From: Nitrospinaceae bacterium
Lineage (GTDB): Bacteria; Nitrospinota_A; UBA7883; JAJDBK01
Assembly (NCBI GenBank): GCA_029261405.1
Contig: JAJDBK010000010.1
Span: 1-56,408 of the forward strand
DNA: 56,408 nt
Direction: 5' to 3'
In this document: positions 34,443 through 43,995 of the stretch, piece after piece
Position numbering within the stretch: position 1 is the first letter of the stretch
Layout: every line of letters starts with the position of its first letter
Program-made: the position numbers and the translations under genes
The notes under the pieces: model-generated
Seen by the model: the letters and a program-made list of their open reading frames with translations, nothing else
What the model was told of the DNA's origin: nothing
Databases searched by the model: none

Positions 34443-35306
34443 ATGCTGTTTGAAAGGGCTGTTATCGCTGGAGTCGGCCTTATAGGTGGCTCGCTGGCTC
34501 TGGCGGGTAAAAAGGCGGGACTCTTCGGCAAGGTAGTTGGACTGTCGCGCAATCAGGCCACGATAGAAAAGGCTGTGGAGCTTGGAATAATCGATGAAGG
34601 GACCACCGACCCGCAAAAGGGGGTAAAAGGGGCTGATCTTCTGTTTGTCGCAACGCCGGTTCAGAGTATTGCGCCACTTATATTGTCGGTTGAAAAAAGC
34701 CTTGAGCCAGACTGTATCGTTACTGACGGCGGTTCAGTGAAGGGGCCGATAGTTGACCAGATCGAAAAACGGTTAAAGTTTCCTGAGCGGTTTGTTGGCG
34801 CGCATCCTGTGGCGGGGGATGAGAAATCGGGGCCTGAATCGGCGTTTCCCACCCTTTACGAAGACCGGTATACCATTCTTACACCAACAGATATAACTTC
34901 AATGCGAGCCGTTGAACGTATTGAAAAAATGTGGCAAGCGGTTGGTTCGAAAACCGTAATCATGACTCCGGAAAAACACGATACCGCTCTTGCCGCCATA
35001 TCTCATCTGCCCCATCTGGTCGCTTATTGTCTTGTGGAGTCGCTTGACGAGTGTGACCCGGAAGGTGTCGCCAGAGCCTTTATTGCGGGCGGTTTCAAGG
35101 ACACCACCAGAATCGCGGCCAGCCATCCGGGTATGTGGCGAGATATTTTTGACATGAACCGCGAAAAAACCCTTGAGATGGTCGCTACGTTTGAAAGACA
35201 GTTATCAGATTATAAAAAAATTATCTCCGAAGGTGATTTTGACCGGCTTGAGGAGAAATTAAGGAGAGTGAGGGATCTTCGCCTCTCTATGAGTGGAGAA
35301 TCGTAA
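34443..35306 (+). CDS. tyrA: Prephenate dehydrogenase
   Basis: The 287-residue NAD-dependent enzyme converts prephenate to 4-hydroxyphenylpyruvate in tyrosine synthesis. The nucleotide-binding fold begins GVGLIGGSLALAGKKAG near residues 11-27, and the helical C-terminal domain has the HPVAGDEKSGPESA and SHLPHLVAY blocks. It lies between pheA and cmk. The stop overlaps the next start as TAATG. aroA, often present here in relatives, is absent. Confidence 0.94.
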   Translation: MLFERAVIAGVGLIGGSLALAGKKAGLFGKVVGLSRNQATIEKAVELGIIDEGTTDPQKGVKGADLLFVATPVQSIAPLILSVEKSLEPDCIVTDGGSVKGPIVDQIEKRLKFPERFVGAHPVAGDEKSGPESAFPTLYEDRYTILTPTDITSMRAVERIEKMWQAVGSKTVIMTPEKHDTALAAISHLPHLVAYCLVESLDECDPEGVARAFIAGGFKDTTRIAASHPGMWRDIFDMNREKTLEMVATFERQLSDYKKIISEGDFDRLEEKLRRVRDLRLSMSGES

Positions 35307-35992
35307 TGATAAATAATATCCAGATTCCCGACAGGCTGGTCGTTACTATAGATGGTCCGGCAGGGGCTGGAAAATCGACTCTCGCCAAACTGCTGGCGAA
35401 GAAGATCGACGCTCTGTTTCTCGATACCGGAGCCATGTACCGTTGCGTAACGGCCAAGGCGCTTGCTGTTGGAATCGACGTGAAAAAGGATGAATCCGCT
35501 GTTGTTAAAATCGCCGAAGCTATTGATATTGGCTTCGAGGCTGTAGAAGGCGGTCAGTCGGTATTTGTGGATGGCGCAGATTATACGAAAGTTATCCGTG
35601 AACCACGAGTCAATGATAACGTCTCTCATGTGGCCGCTATCAGGGAAGTGCGGGAAAAAATGACCCGGTTGCAACGGGAAATCGGGCTTGAGGGGAGGGT
35701 GGTCGTCGAAGGGCGAGACACAGGTTCAGTGGTTTTTCCCGGCGCAGATTATAAATTTTTCCTGACCGCCAACGCCGATGTCAGGGCTGGCAGGAGAGTT
35801 TTGGAGTATGAGGCCGGGGGAGGGAAGGTTGGCCTGAAAGAGGTCTCCGATAATATTATGGAGCGGGACCGGCTCGATAGTTCCAGAAAAGTGGCTCCGC
35901 TTGTAAAACCTGATGGCGCGTTTGAAATTGACGCAAGTAATTTAACTATTGACGAAGTATTGACAAAAATGGTAAATAAACTCTCTTGTTAG
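35306..35992 (+). CDS. cmk: Cytidylate kinase
   Basis: The 228-residue kinase phosphorylates CMP and dCMP. The P-loop DGPAGAGKST is at about 16-25, then LDTGAMYRCVTAKAL, and GRDTGSVVFPGADYKFFLTA near the catalytic Arg. Length and motifs are standard for the bacterial enzyme. It is translationally coupled to tyrA (TAATG) and precedes rpsA by 114 bases, as in many deltaproteobacteria; ispH is missing from the usual position between them. Confidence 0.94.
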   Translation: MINNIQIPDRLVVTIDGPAGAGKSTLAKLLAKKIDALFLDTGAMYRCVTAKALAVGIDVKKDESAVVKIAEAIDIGFEAVEGGQSVFVDGADYTKVIREPRVNDNVSHVAAIREVREKMTRLQREIGLEGRVVVEGRDTGSVVFPGADYKFFLTANADVRAGRRVLEYEAGGGKVGLKEVSDNIMERDRLDSSRKVAPLVKPDGAFEIDASNLTIDEVLTKMVNKLSC

Positions 35993-36106
35993 TCAGGGTA
36001 TTTGCGCCGGTATTCATAAGCGCACTCTTTATTGGTAAGTATCAAACAATCTGACAAAACCATTAAAACCGGTAAAAGGTAAGATAAAGGGTCAAAAGGA
36101 ACTTAA

Positions 36107-37984
36107 ATGTCAATCATTAGTCGGGTAACCGAAACGGATTATGCGGACAGCGTCGAGGAAGCTAGTGGCGCGATAGGAACGGTAGATGGAGACTACTCCA
36201 AAGAAGAGTACGAAGGTCTTCTAAACCAGAACATGTCCACCCTGAAGGTGGGTGAGCTTGTAACCGGTGTCATCGTCGAGAAAGATAACAACCACGTTGT
36301 GGTAGACGTTGGATACAAGAGTGAAGGCTCCATTCCGTTGTCGGAATTCGGCTCCCAGGCCGCAAGCCTGGCCGTCGGCGACCAGGTAGAGGTTCTCCTC
36401 GAATCTGTCGAGGACTCGGAAGGCAGACTCGTCATTTCCAAAGAGCGGGCCAACAAGGTCCGTGTCTGGGAGGTCATGGCCAAAAAATACGATGACGACG
36501 AAGTTGTGGAAGGTGAGGTTATCTCCAAGATCAAGGGTGGTCTCTCTGTAGATATCGGCCTCAAGGCTTTCTTGCCTGGCTCACAGATCGACCTTCGCCC
36601 CATAAAGAACCTGGACAAACTCCTCGGAGAGAGGTTCAATTTCAAGATCATCAAGATGAACAAGAAACGGGGCAATATTGTTCTGTCCCGACGTGTTCTT
36701 CTGGAAAAAGAACGACAGGTAAGTAAAGAACAGGCGCTTTCCAACCTCGAAGAGGGGAAAGTCGTAGAAGGCGTTGTGAAAAATATCACCGATTACGGCG
36801 CATTTATAGATCTTGGCGGTATCGACGGTCTGTTGCACATCACCGATATGTCGTGGGGCAGGGTAAACCATCCGAGCGAAATGTTCGCCATAGGCGACAC
36901 AGTCAACGTGATGGTCCTAAAATTCGACAAGGAAAAAGAGAGGGTCTCCCTCGGTTTCAAACAGACCACACCAGATCCGTGGGAGAATGCCGAAGAGACA
37001 TACAAACCACCCACCAAAGTTAACGGTAAGGTTGTCTCCATCGCCGATTACGGCGCGTTTGTCGAGCTTCAGGAAGGGATCGAAGGGCTTGTCCATATCT
37101 CCGAAATGTCGTGGAATAAAAATGTTCGCCATCCGAACAAGATAGTCAGTGTGGGCGATATGGTCGAGGCGGTCGTCCTGTCGATCGACAAGGAGAAAAA
37201 ACGTATCTCCCTCGGTATGAAACAGGTTCTGGATAACCCGTGGGACAGCATTGAAGAGCGATACCAGGTCAACTCCTCCGTTGAAGGAAGGGTTCGCAAC
37301 CTGGCTGACTTCGGAGCTTTTGTAGAGCTTGAAGAGGGTGTGGACGGTTTGATTCATATCTCCGACATGAGTTGGACACAGAAGATAAAACATCCGTCCG
37401 AGGTCGTGAAGAAGAGGGACAAGGTGAAATGTGTCGTTCTGGCCGTGGACAAAGAGAACCAGCGTCTCTCCCTTGGTCTAAAACAGCTCGATAAAGATCC
37501 GTGGGAGACTGTGGAAGAGCGATACCCCGTCGGCGCCGACGTCAAATGTGAAATCACCAAGGTTACAAACTTTGGAGCTTTCGCCGAACTCGAAGGTGGA
37601 GTCGAAGGTCTGATTCATGTCTCACAGCTCTCTACAAGTAGAGTAGCAAGCCCCCGCAAGGCTGTCCGGGTTGGCCAGGAAGTCACAACAAAGGTGATAA
37701 AGGCTGACGCGCCCAACAGGAAAATCGGTCTTTCCATTAAGGCTTTTCTTGAAGGGCTGACCCCGGAAGAGGTGGAGATTGAGCTTAAGGCCATGGAGGA
37801 GGAAGCCGCTCTTGAGGCCGCCGCTGAAGAGGCCGCACTGGCGGAAGGCTCCTCCTCTGGCGGGGAAAATGCCAACGATGCAAGCGATGACGCCGCCAGG
37901 GAAACTGGTGAAACATCTGAGGCCACAGCCGAAACCAAAGAACCTGAAGCGGTTGCTTCTAATCCGGATGAATCTGGCGCCTGA
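36107..37984 (+). CDS. rpsA: 30S ribosomal protein bS1
   Basis: The 625-residue protein has six S1 domains: about 45-115, 130-205, 220-290, 305-375, 390-460 and 475-545. Recurrent signatures are YGAFV-type strands and GLVHISEMSW, GLIHISDMSW and GLIHVSQLS. The first two domains are divergent, as in other S1 proteins that use them for ribosome binding. The C-terminal 70 residues are Ala, Glu and Ser rich and acidic. AAAGGA precedes the ATG. A hairpin terminator follows at 38013-38065. Confidence 0.95.
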   Translation: MSIISRVTETDYADSVEEASGAIGTVDGDYSKEEYEGLLNQNMSTLKVGELVTGVIVEKDNNHVVVDVGYKSEGSIPLSEFGSQAASLAVGDQVEVLLESVEDSEGRLVISKERANKVRVWEVMAKKYDDDEVVEGEVISKIKGGLSVDIGLKAFLPGSQIDLRPIKNLDKLLGERFNFKIIKMNKKRGNIVLSRRVLLEKERQVSKEQALSNLEEGKVVEGVVKNITDYGAFIDLGGIDGLLHITDMSWGRVNHPSEMFAIGDTVNVMVLKFDKEKERVSLGFKQTTPDPWENAEETYKPPTKVNGKVVSIADYGAFVELQEGIEGLVHISEMSWNKNVRHPNKIVSVGDMVEAVVLSIDKEKKRISLGMKQVLDNPWDSIEERYQVNSSVEGRVRNLADFGAFVELEEGVDGLIHISDMSWTQKIKHPSEVVKKRDKVKCVVLAVDKENQRLSLGLKQLDKDPWETVEERYPVGADVKCEITKVTNFGAFAELEGGVEGLIHVSQLSTSRVASPRKAVRVGQEVTTKVIKADAPNRKIGLSIKAFLEGLTPEEVEIELKAMEEEAALEAAAEEAALAEGSSSGGENANDASDDAARETGETSEATAETKEPEAVASNPDESGA

Positions 37985-38012
37985 GCCGATTCTGATAAGA
38001 TAGACACTTACG

Positions 38013-38065
38013 AGCCAGAGGTACTCCTCCTTTCCCGGAGGGGGCCTCTGGCTTGTTTTATTTTG
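38013..38065 (+). terminator. Rho-independent terminator after rpsA
   Basis: GCCAGAGG pairs with CCTCTGGC. An inner CTCC/GGAG stem extends it, and a T-rich tail TGTTTTATTTT follows. The sppA ATG lies about eight bases further on. Confidence 0.85.
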
Positions 38066-38072
38066 ATTCCCA

Positions 38073-38978
38073 ATGAATGAAACAAAAAAGAACACAAGTC
38101 CTGTCATAAAGGCGCTTCTCTTTCTGGCGCTTCTGGTGATTCTTTTCGTTTCGGGCGTTATGTTGCTCCTTCCGAACAACAATACATTCATCGCTTCTTC
38201 TGGCGACGGGAAAGTCGCCCTGGTAAGGATTGAAGGTGTAATCGTCAGTGGCGAAAAAGTCGTTGACCAGATTGAAAAATGGGCCGACGATGATTCTGTC
38301 GACGCCATTGTCTTGCGTATAGTCAGCCCTGGCGGAGTGGTTGCCCCTTCCCAGGAGATCTATACGGCAGTCAGAAACGCCAGAAAACAGAAGAAGGTAG
38401 TCGCCTCCATGGGGGCCGTGGCGGCCTCAGGTGGATATTACATAGCGGCGGCTTGTGACAAAATCGTCGCCATGCCCGGATCGATAACAGGGTCGATCGG
38501 CGTTATCATGATGTTCAACAATACATATAAGCTGTTCGACAAGATCGGCCTCGGTTCCGTAGTCATCAAGAGTGGTCAATTCAAGGATACAGGCTCCCCT
38601 CACCGGCCAATTACCAAAGATGAGAGGGCGCTGATGCAAACCGCGGTCAACGATATTCAAACCCAGTTCGTCGAGGATGTCGCCGAGGGTAGGGGGATGG
38701 AACAGGATCTGGTAAGGAACCTCGCCGATGGAAGGATCTATACCGGCAAGCAGGCCCACAAGGAAGGACTGGTGGACAAACTCGGTACATTGGGGGACGC
38801 GGTATCACTGGCCGGCAAGCTGGCCGGCGTTGAGGGGGAGCCTGACATAGTCGAGGAGAGAGATAAACTGGGGTTCCTGGAAAAACTGTTGGGGGAGGAG
38901 TATGAATTAAAATTTCCTTTTTCGGTACCGATGAATCTCCAACCCGGTTTCTATTTCATCTGGCCAGCGGCGATCTAA
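38073..38978 (+). CDS. sppA: Signal peptide peptidase SppA, short form
   Basis: The 301-residue membrane-anchored serine protease degrades cleaved signal peptides. One N-terminal membrane segment (about 13-33) is followed by a periplasmic domain. The catalytic pair is Ser119 in VAASGGYY and Lys171 in QFKDTGSP, as in the Bacillus enzyme. The start is eight bases beyond the rpsA terminator and has no visible Shine-Dalgarno sequence, so its own promoter may lie within the end of rpsA. It is followed by a GT39-like gene after four bases. Confidence 0.92.
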   Translation: MNETKKNTSPVIKALLFLALLVILFVSGVMLLLPNNNTFIASSGDGKVALVRIEGVIVSGEKVVDQIEKWADDDSVDAIVLRIVSPGGVVAPSQEIYTAVRNARKQKKVVASMGAVAASGGYYIAAACDKIVAMPGSITGSIGVIMMFNNTYKLFDKIGLGSVVIKSGQFKDTGSPHRPITKDERALMQTAVNDIQTQFVEDVAEGRGMEQDLVRNLADGRIYTGKQAHKEGLVDKLGTLGDAVSLAGKLAGVEGEPDIVEERDKLGFLEKLLGEEYELKFPFSVPMNLQPGFYFIWPAAI

Positions 38979-38982
38979 CACC

Positions 38983-40458
38983 TTGTCGAGCCGACGCTAT
39001 TTTTACGCGCTACTATCCGTTCTTACTCTTTTCCGCCTCTACTATAGCGGTCTGATAGAGCTTTCTTTGGACGAGGCCTACTACTGGGTCTGGTCCTTAT
39101 ACCCGTCCCTCAGTTATTACGATCATCCTCCCATGACAGGCTGGATGATCTGGTTTACCGGTCTTTTCGGGGACACCGAAAGGTTTGTCAGGTTTCCAGC
39201 AGTTTTATCGTCCGGACTAGTTACCGCCATGGTATATGAAATCTCCACACGCATATTTTCAGACAGGAGAATCGGATTCGTAACGGCTCTGCTGACGAAC
39301 GCTCTGCCGATTTTCGCCATGGGCGGATTTATTGTCACTCCCGATACGCCACTGGTCCTTTTCTGGGTGGCCGCTCTCTACAGTGGTTTCATGCTTGTCG
39401 AAACGCAAAAACCTGGATGGTGGTACGCCATCGGTTTTTTCTTTGGGCTTGCCATGTTATCGAAATATACGGCGGCGTTTTTCGCTCCGTGCCTTCTTCT
39501 TTTTCTGCTCTTTTCTCCTGCTAACAGATATTGGTTGTTCAGGAGAGAACCATACCTTGCGTTCGCTCTTTCGTTTATCCTCTTTTCACCTGTGATCTAC
39601 TGGAACTTTGAACAGGGATGGGCTTCATTTTCTTTTCAGTTCGCCCACGGCCTGATCCCGGAAGAGCGAGACAGAGTGAAGGACTTTCTTGATTTCTGGG
39701 GGCTTCAGATAGGTATCTACGGTCTGTTCCTATTCTTTTTTATCGTGGCGGCGGCTTTCGGGGTCAACCATTTGGGACGCCACGAAAACCGGGACGATTA
39801 TCGCTACCTGGCCTTTATGTCGTTTCCTATCCTGATTTTCTTTTTAATCAATAGTCTTCGTACCGAGATGCAGGGGAACTGGTCTGTAATCGCTTATATC
39901 TCGGCTGTTATCGCCACTCCGGGATGGGTGTCGGAAGTCAGTCTGTATATGAGGGAAAAAAGAGCGAGGCTTTTGCAAACAGGTTTTACCTTTTCGATTA
40001 TTTTCTCGTTGTCTCTTCTGATTATCGCCCATATACAGATAGTCGAACCTCTCTTTCCGATGCCACAAAAGAGGGAGATCAGTCGGAGGGTTTATGGATG
40101 GGAAATCCTGGGAAACAGAACTGGAGATATATTGAAAAGCATGGCTCCAGATACTTTTATCCTGTCGAGCAGGTACCAGATTACAAGCCTTCTTAAATTT
40201 TACACGCCAGGCAGACCCGCTTCGTACAAAACGGAAGGGAAAAGAAGGTTTGGTTCGTTTATAAAAGACGATAAAATTGCTGGGCGAAACGCCGTATACG
40301 TTATCGAGACAGAAAGGGTCGATCTTGATCGTATTTCCCCCTGGTTTGACAAAGTGGAACCTGCCGGTACAATTCGTATAGAACGACGGAATGAATTGAT
40401 AAGGGAATTTAGCTTCTTTAAATGCTTCAACTACCGTAGCGGTTTGATAAAGTCGTAA
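38983..40458 (+). CDS. GT39-family (ArnT/PMT-like) membrane glycosyltransferase
   Basis: The 491-residue protein has about ten hydrophobic segments and the N-terminal motif SLDEAYYWVWS with the Asp-Glu pair typical of dolichyl- or undecaprenyl-phosphate-sugar transferases (PMT_2). HPPMTGW follows, also characteristic. Donor would be a polyprenyl-phosphate sugar, and the acceptor (lipid A, protein or glycan) is unknown. It starts TTG at 38983; no in-frame ATG occurs near the beginning. It is four bases downstream of sppA, suggesting one transcript. Confidence 0.85.
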   Translation: MSSRRYFYALLSVLTLFRLYYSGLIELSLDEAYYWVWSLYPSLSYYDHPPMTGWMIWFTGLFGDTERFVRFPAVLSSGLVTAMVYEISTRIFSDRRIGFVTALLTNALPIFAMGGFIVTPDTPLVLFWVAALYSGFMLVETQKPGWWYAIGFFFGLAMLSKYTAAFFAPCLLLFLLFSPANRYWLFRREPYLAFALSFILFSPVIYWNFEQGWASFSFQFAHGLIPEERDRVKDFLDFWGLQIGIYGLFLFFFIVAAAFGVNHLGRHENRDDYRYLAFMSFPILIFFLINSLRTEMQGNWSVIAYISAVIATPGWVSEVSLYMREKRARLLQTGFTFSIIFSLSLLIIAHIQIVEPLFPMPQKREISRRVYGWEILGNRTGDILKSMAPDTFILSSRYQITSLLKFYTPGRPASYKTEGKRRFGSFIKDDKIAGRNAVYVIETERVDLDRISPWFDKVEPAGTIRIERRNELIREFSFFKCFNYRSGLIKS

Positions 40459-40576
40459 TATCAGGTTCGGAATAGCGCGTCAAAAGTGGATATGCGACCT
40501 TTTGTGAACATATTCGCTTAAGATAGCTCGACTGGAAAACTGTCGTAAAGATACGACTCCAAACGTTTACCAAAGT

Positions 40577-40620
40577 CGGGGCGTAGCGCAATCTGGTATC
40601 GCGTCCGCTTTGGGAACTGG
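40577..40620 (+). pseudogene. Degenerate tRNA-Pro (TGG)-like 5' half
   Basis: The sequence CGGGGCGTAGCGC at 40577-40589 matches the acceptor and D-arm start of tRNA-Pro, and TTTGGGA at 40609-40615 matches its anticodon loop. The D stem has one mismatch and the anticodon stem two of five. No T arm or CGCCCCG 3' end follows. I read it as a decayed or truncated tRNA gene. The rest of the gap 40459-40705 shows only a CTACCCGGGGTAG palindrome near 40655. Confidence 0.5.
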
Positions 40621-40705
40621 ATGGGGGGCGTACTTTATTCGCTGTGGTCGAGCTACCCGGGGTAGTCGCACTACTCGCCAACGAACCCCTGAGCCCGACA
40701 GACCC

Positions 40706-41944
40706 CTAGACCGGGCAGTCGCCTCTTTCGATGCAAGCGCCTTTAGCTACAACGGTTATCCCGGATTCGGTTACAGAAAACCGTTTTTCGTCGGCGATCC
40801 GGTTGTAACCGATGGTGATGTCCGAGGGAACATGAACATGTTTGTCTATTATAGCCCTGCGGATTTTTGTATTTCTTCCGACAGTCACCCCTTCCATAAG
40901 AACTGACTCCTCTACATGGGCATAGCTGTTGATCCGGCAGTGGGGTGATAGCACGCAACGGTTTACCCTACCACCCGAGATGATGGAGCCTTCCGAAATT
41001 AATGAATCTGTGGCTATGCCCGCCCTGCCGCCTATATCTGCGAAAACGAACTTTGCCGGAGGAGCCGGAGGGTAATAACAACTTATGGGCCATTTGTCGT
41101 TGTATAGATTGAAGACCGGTGTGACGTTGACCAGGTCCATCGACGCCTCCCAGTACTGGTCCAGGTTGCCCACGTCCCGCCAGTATCCACGTTCCCGCTC
41201 CTCTGCGCCAGGAACCACGTTATTGCTGAAGTCGTATGCGAAGACATTGTACCTGTCGAGCATGGAGCTTATTATGTTCTTGCCGAAATCGTGTTCCGTA
41301 TCCTTGGCGGCGTCCTCCTTGATAATCTGTACCAGCGCTTTTTTGGAGAAGATGTAATTCCCCATAGACACAAATGACATATCGCTCGAACCGGGCATAA
41401 GTTGAGGGTCGCGCGGTTTTTCGTGAAACCTTCTGATCCTCATATCCGGGGTGGCTTCAATTACGCCAAACTCCTTTGCTTTTTCCCTTGGGTATGGAAG
41501 CGCTGAAACTGTCAGGTCAGCGTTATTTTTGATGTGAAACGCAAGCTTCTGCCTCATATCCATCTTGTAGATATGATCTCCCCCAACTACGAATACATAA
41601 TCCGCCTTCTCCCGTTCGATGAAATCGATGTTCTGATAGATGGCGTCGGCTGTACCTCGGTACCAGTCTCTCCCTTTTCGCATCTGGGCCGGAGTGGCGT
41701 CGATATACTGGTTCAGGATAGGGGACAACTGCCAGCCTCGTGAGAGGTGTCGGATAAGGGAGTCGGCCTTGAACTGAGTGAGAACCTTGATCCGGGTAAC
41801 GCCGGAGTTTACAAGGTTGCTCAACACAAAATCGACGATACGATACCTGCCGCCGAACGGAACCGCAGGTTTAGAGCGTTCGGCGGTGAGGGGCAATAGC
41901 CTGCGGCCTTCGCCGCCGGCGAGAATCATGGCAATTGTGCTCAT
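40706..41944 (-). CDS. glgC: Glucose-1-phosphate adenylyltransferase
   Basis: The 412-residue enzyme makes ADP-glucose for glycogen. It begins with the nucleotide-binding [14 protein letters not shown] and [13 protein letters not shown] blocks, then [12 protein letters not shown] near residue 120, and ends in the left-handed beta-helix domain ([21 protein letters not shown]). It is the only glycogen gene in the window; glgA and glgB are elsewhere. It stands alone and is divergent from the unknown gene at 42076. Confidence 0.93.
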   Translation of the reverse strand: MSTIAMILAGGEGRRLLPLTAERSKPAVPFGGRYRIVDFVLSNLVNSGVTRIKVLTQFKADSLIRHLSRGWQLSPILNQYIDATPAQMRKGRDWYRGTADAIYQNIDFIEREKADYVFVVGGDHIYKMDMRQKLAFHIKNNADLTVSALPYPREKAKEFGVIEATPDMRIRRFHEKPRDPQLMPGSSDMSFVSMGNYIFSKKALVQIIKEDAAKDTEHDFGKNIISSMLDRYNVFAYDFSNNVVPGAEERERGYWRDVGNLDQYWEASMDLVNVTPVFNLYNDKWPISCYYPPAPPAKFVFADIGGRAGIATDSLISEGSIISGGRVNRCVLSPHCRINSYAHVEESVLMEGVTVGRNTKIRRAIIDKHVHVPSDITIGYNRIADEKRFSVTESGITVVAKGACIERGDCPV

Positions 41945-42075
41945 GACGTAATTCTAAAGCGCTTGGGATTAAGTGTAAAGAGAGCGCTCCATATCATGAA
42001 AAGTGAACAGCCTGGGATTGTTCTCTCCATAAACGCCTGATCTGGTATATAATCAACGTCTTAAGGGAACTAATT

Positions 42076-42921
42076 ATGGCGCTGACTGCGTTTTATGCTA
42101 TATATGAAAGAAGATCGGATTACCTGATGGGAAAAACGCCGGACATCGTTACTTCTGTTGATACTCAAGAGAAAACAGTCAGCGTTGGTTCTGTGAACGA
42201 ACCAGATGAGCAACTCGGGCAAATAGCTGGAGGGCCAGAACAACCGCCTGAGACAATGTGGTCATCTCCCCTCTCCGCCAATTCCATGACTGCCGCGATA
42301 AACCTTTTTGCGAAGGTTCTGGCTAAAAACGGTGTTGACCAGAGCGTTATCGATAAGTCCCTTGGTGATGTGGCCAACGAACTTAATGTTTTAACAAGCA
42401 AGATAAGTAAGCCTGCCAAAAAGAATTTTCCGTTCAGTAAAGTCGATGACCCCATGTCGAGAAGAAACGACTATCTGGGACGAGCGTTGATGTCGCATAT
42501 AGAAAAATATTTTCCGAAGGACGAAAACGATAGAGGGCGGATCGTAAACGAAAGCATTCAGGGTTTCCTCCCTAATACAATAGCCGAAGGACTTATCAAC
42601 GCCATTAAAAGCTCGAACAGAGTTGGTGAGGTGCATGAAAGGGAGAAGAGATTCCTCAACAAGGCGGCGATGTACCGGCGAAAATCCGATATGCTTATCG
42701 ATGTCGCCCGCTTGATGAACGACAAGGAGATCAGGGCGGTAGTAAAAAACATGATGCGGGTGTTTGAAAATTTTTTCAAACATATGGGGGAGAAAAAAGG
42801 CGAAGAATGGATAATGCAAAATATTAGTCAAAGTCAGGCTTTTGTAAGAATGAACCGGAATCTCACAGAAGATGAATATAGCCTGATCCGGGATCATATA
42901 TTCGAGATAGGCTCGGAATGA
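42076..42921 (+). CDS. Unknown soluble protein heading a CheY-CheC cluster
   Basis: The 281-residue protein is polar and largely helical, with no signal peptide, membrane segment or motif I recognise. The N-terminal 100 residues are Glu, Gln and Ser rich and probably flexible. The C-terminal 180 are denser and charged. AAGGGAA is a good ribosome site for the ATG, and a TATAAT box lies about 25 bases before it. It is closely followed by a CheY-like gene (27 bases), a CheC-like gene and a diguanylate cyclase gene. It could be a scaffold, effector or target of that pathway, but I cannot assign a function. Confidence 0.72.
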   Translation: MALTAFYAIYERRSDYLMGKTPDIVTSVDTQEKTVSVGSVNEPDEQLGQIAGGPEQPPETMWSSPLSANSMTAAINLFAKVLAKNGVDQSVIDKSLGDVANELNVLTSKISKPAKKNFPFSKVDDPMSRRNDYLGRALMSHIEKYFPKDENDRGRIVNESIQGFLPNTIAEGLINAIKSSNRVGEVHEREKRFLNKAAMYRRKSDMLIDVARLMNDKEIRAVVKNMMRVFENFFKHMGEKKGEEWIMQNISQSQAFVRMNRNLTEDEYSLIRDHIFEIGSE

Positions 42922-42948
42922 CATTATGGATTGGCGGGGAAGCTTAAT

Positions 42949-43317
42949 ATGGCGACAGTGTTGATAATTGACGACTCCGGGTTTCAGCGATCTACAATTC
43001 GCCGGGTGGTTCAAGCGGAAGGACATCAAGCCATTGAAGCGAAGAACGGAGTTGAAGGAGTAAGCAAGGCTATCGAGCTAAAGCCCGATTTTATTACCCT
43101 CGATTTGCTGATGCCTGAAATGGACGGCGTTTCTACTCTTGCGGAGTTAAAAAAGAAAAACATCAAAATACCGGTAGTGGTTGTAACAGCCAATATTCAG
43201 GAGACAATAAGAAAAGAGTGCATGGATCTGGGCGCCGTAGGTTTTGTCAACAAACCTATGATGGGGCCAGCCGTTGATACCTTCAAAAACCTTCTGAAAT
43301 GTTACATTGATGCTTAG
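42949..43317 (+). CDS. CheY-like response regulator
   Basis: The 122-residue protein is a single receiver domain. Asp pair at residues 8-9 (LIIDDSGFQRS), the phosphoacceptor Asp in FITLDLLMPEMDG, Thr in VVVTANIQ and Lys in FVNKPMM are all present, so it can be phosphorylated. The start ATG at 42949 is chosen because it yields the usual N-terminus. A CheC-like phosphatase is encoded 84 bases downstream. No kinase is adjacent on this strand. Confidence 0.9.
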   Translation: MATVLIIDDSGFQRSTIRRVVQAEGHQAIEAKNGVEGVSKAIELKPDFITLDLLMPEMDGVSTLAELKKKNIKIPVVVVTANIQETIRKECMDLGAVGFVNKPMMGPAVDTFKNLLKCYIDA

Positions 43318-43401
43318 CCCGGAAATTCAGGTGTACGACCATAGCGGTGACAGCTCATCTTCGGGCAATTATGACAGTGGCCCAGCCAGAGAGGTTTTTA
43401 G

Positions 43402-43995
43402 TTGCAATTAACACCAGAGCAAACGGACGCGTTGGCGGAAATTGTCAACATCGGAGTCGGTAGAGCCGCCGGTATCCTGAATGAAATGGTTGACGGGAGC
43501 GTTGACCTGAAGGTGCCTTCTATTGAGGTGCTACTATCACGCAAGGCCCTGCGGGAAGGCAAACTCTTTGGTGGGCAAATGTTGTCGTGCGTCAAGATGC
43601 CGTTTAATGGAAGCCTGACCGGTTGCGCCTACCTCATATTTCGTTCCGATAGCGCGCTAAACCTGGTGGCGGCGTTGACCGGAGAGAGGGTCGATTCTCC
43701 TGACCTTGACTCCATGAAAGTTGAAACCTTGAACGAGGTTGGTAACATCATTATCAATGCCGTGATGGGCTCCATAGGAAACATTCTGGACAAATATATC
43801 GACTATTCAGTCCCCGCGTATGAGGAGAGTACGTTTTCCGGTATTCTCTCCTCGAATGTGGATGATGACGCCTGGGTTGTGCTGGCCCATACCGATTTTT
43901 CCATCGAAAAAAGGAAAATCAAAGGGAACATACTTCTTGTCTTTGAACTGGCGTCTTTCGATTCAGTCCTGTCTGCAATCGATAGTATGAGTTGA
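43402..43995 (+). CDS. CheC-like phosphatase of phospho-CheY
   Basis: The 197-residue protein has two CheC active-site signatures. The first is Asp9-x3-Glu13-x2-Asn16 with Pro39 after exactly 22 residues. The second is Glu-x3-Glu-x2-Asn followed by Pro after 22 residues, around residues 110-140, with Glu replacing the usual Asp or Ser. Both sites may be active. It begins with TTG, preceded by AGAGAGG seven bases upstream. The likely target is the adjacent CheY-like protein, giving a phospho-signal with its own off switch. Confidence 0.88.
   Translation: MQLTPEQTDALAEIVNIGVGRAAGILNEMVDGSVDLKVPSIEVLLSRKALREGKLFGGQMLSCVKMPFNGSLTGCAYLIFRSDSALNLVAALTGERVDSPDLDSMKVETLNEVGNIIINAVMGSIGNILDKYIDYSVPAYEESTFSGILSSNVDDDAWVVLAHTDFSIEKRKIKGNILLVFELASFDSVLSAIDSMS

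Noticed and set aside
40690-40704. CCCGACAGACCCCTA next to glgC as another REP-like site
   Set aside because: It lacks the GGC at the start of the motif, and flanks do not match any other copy.
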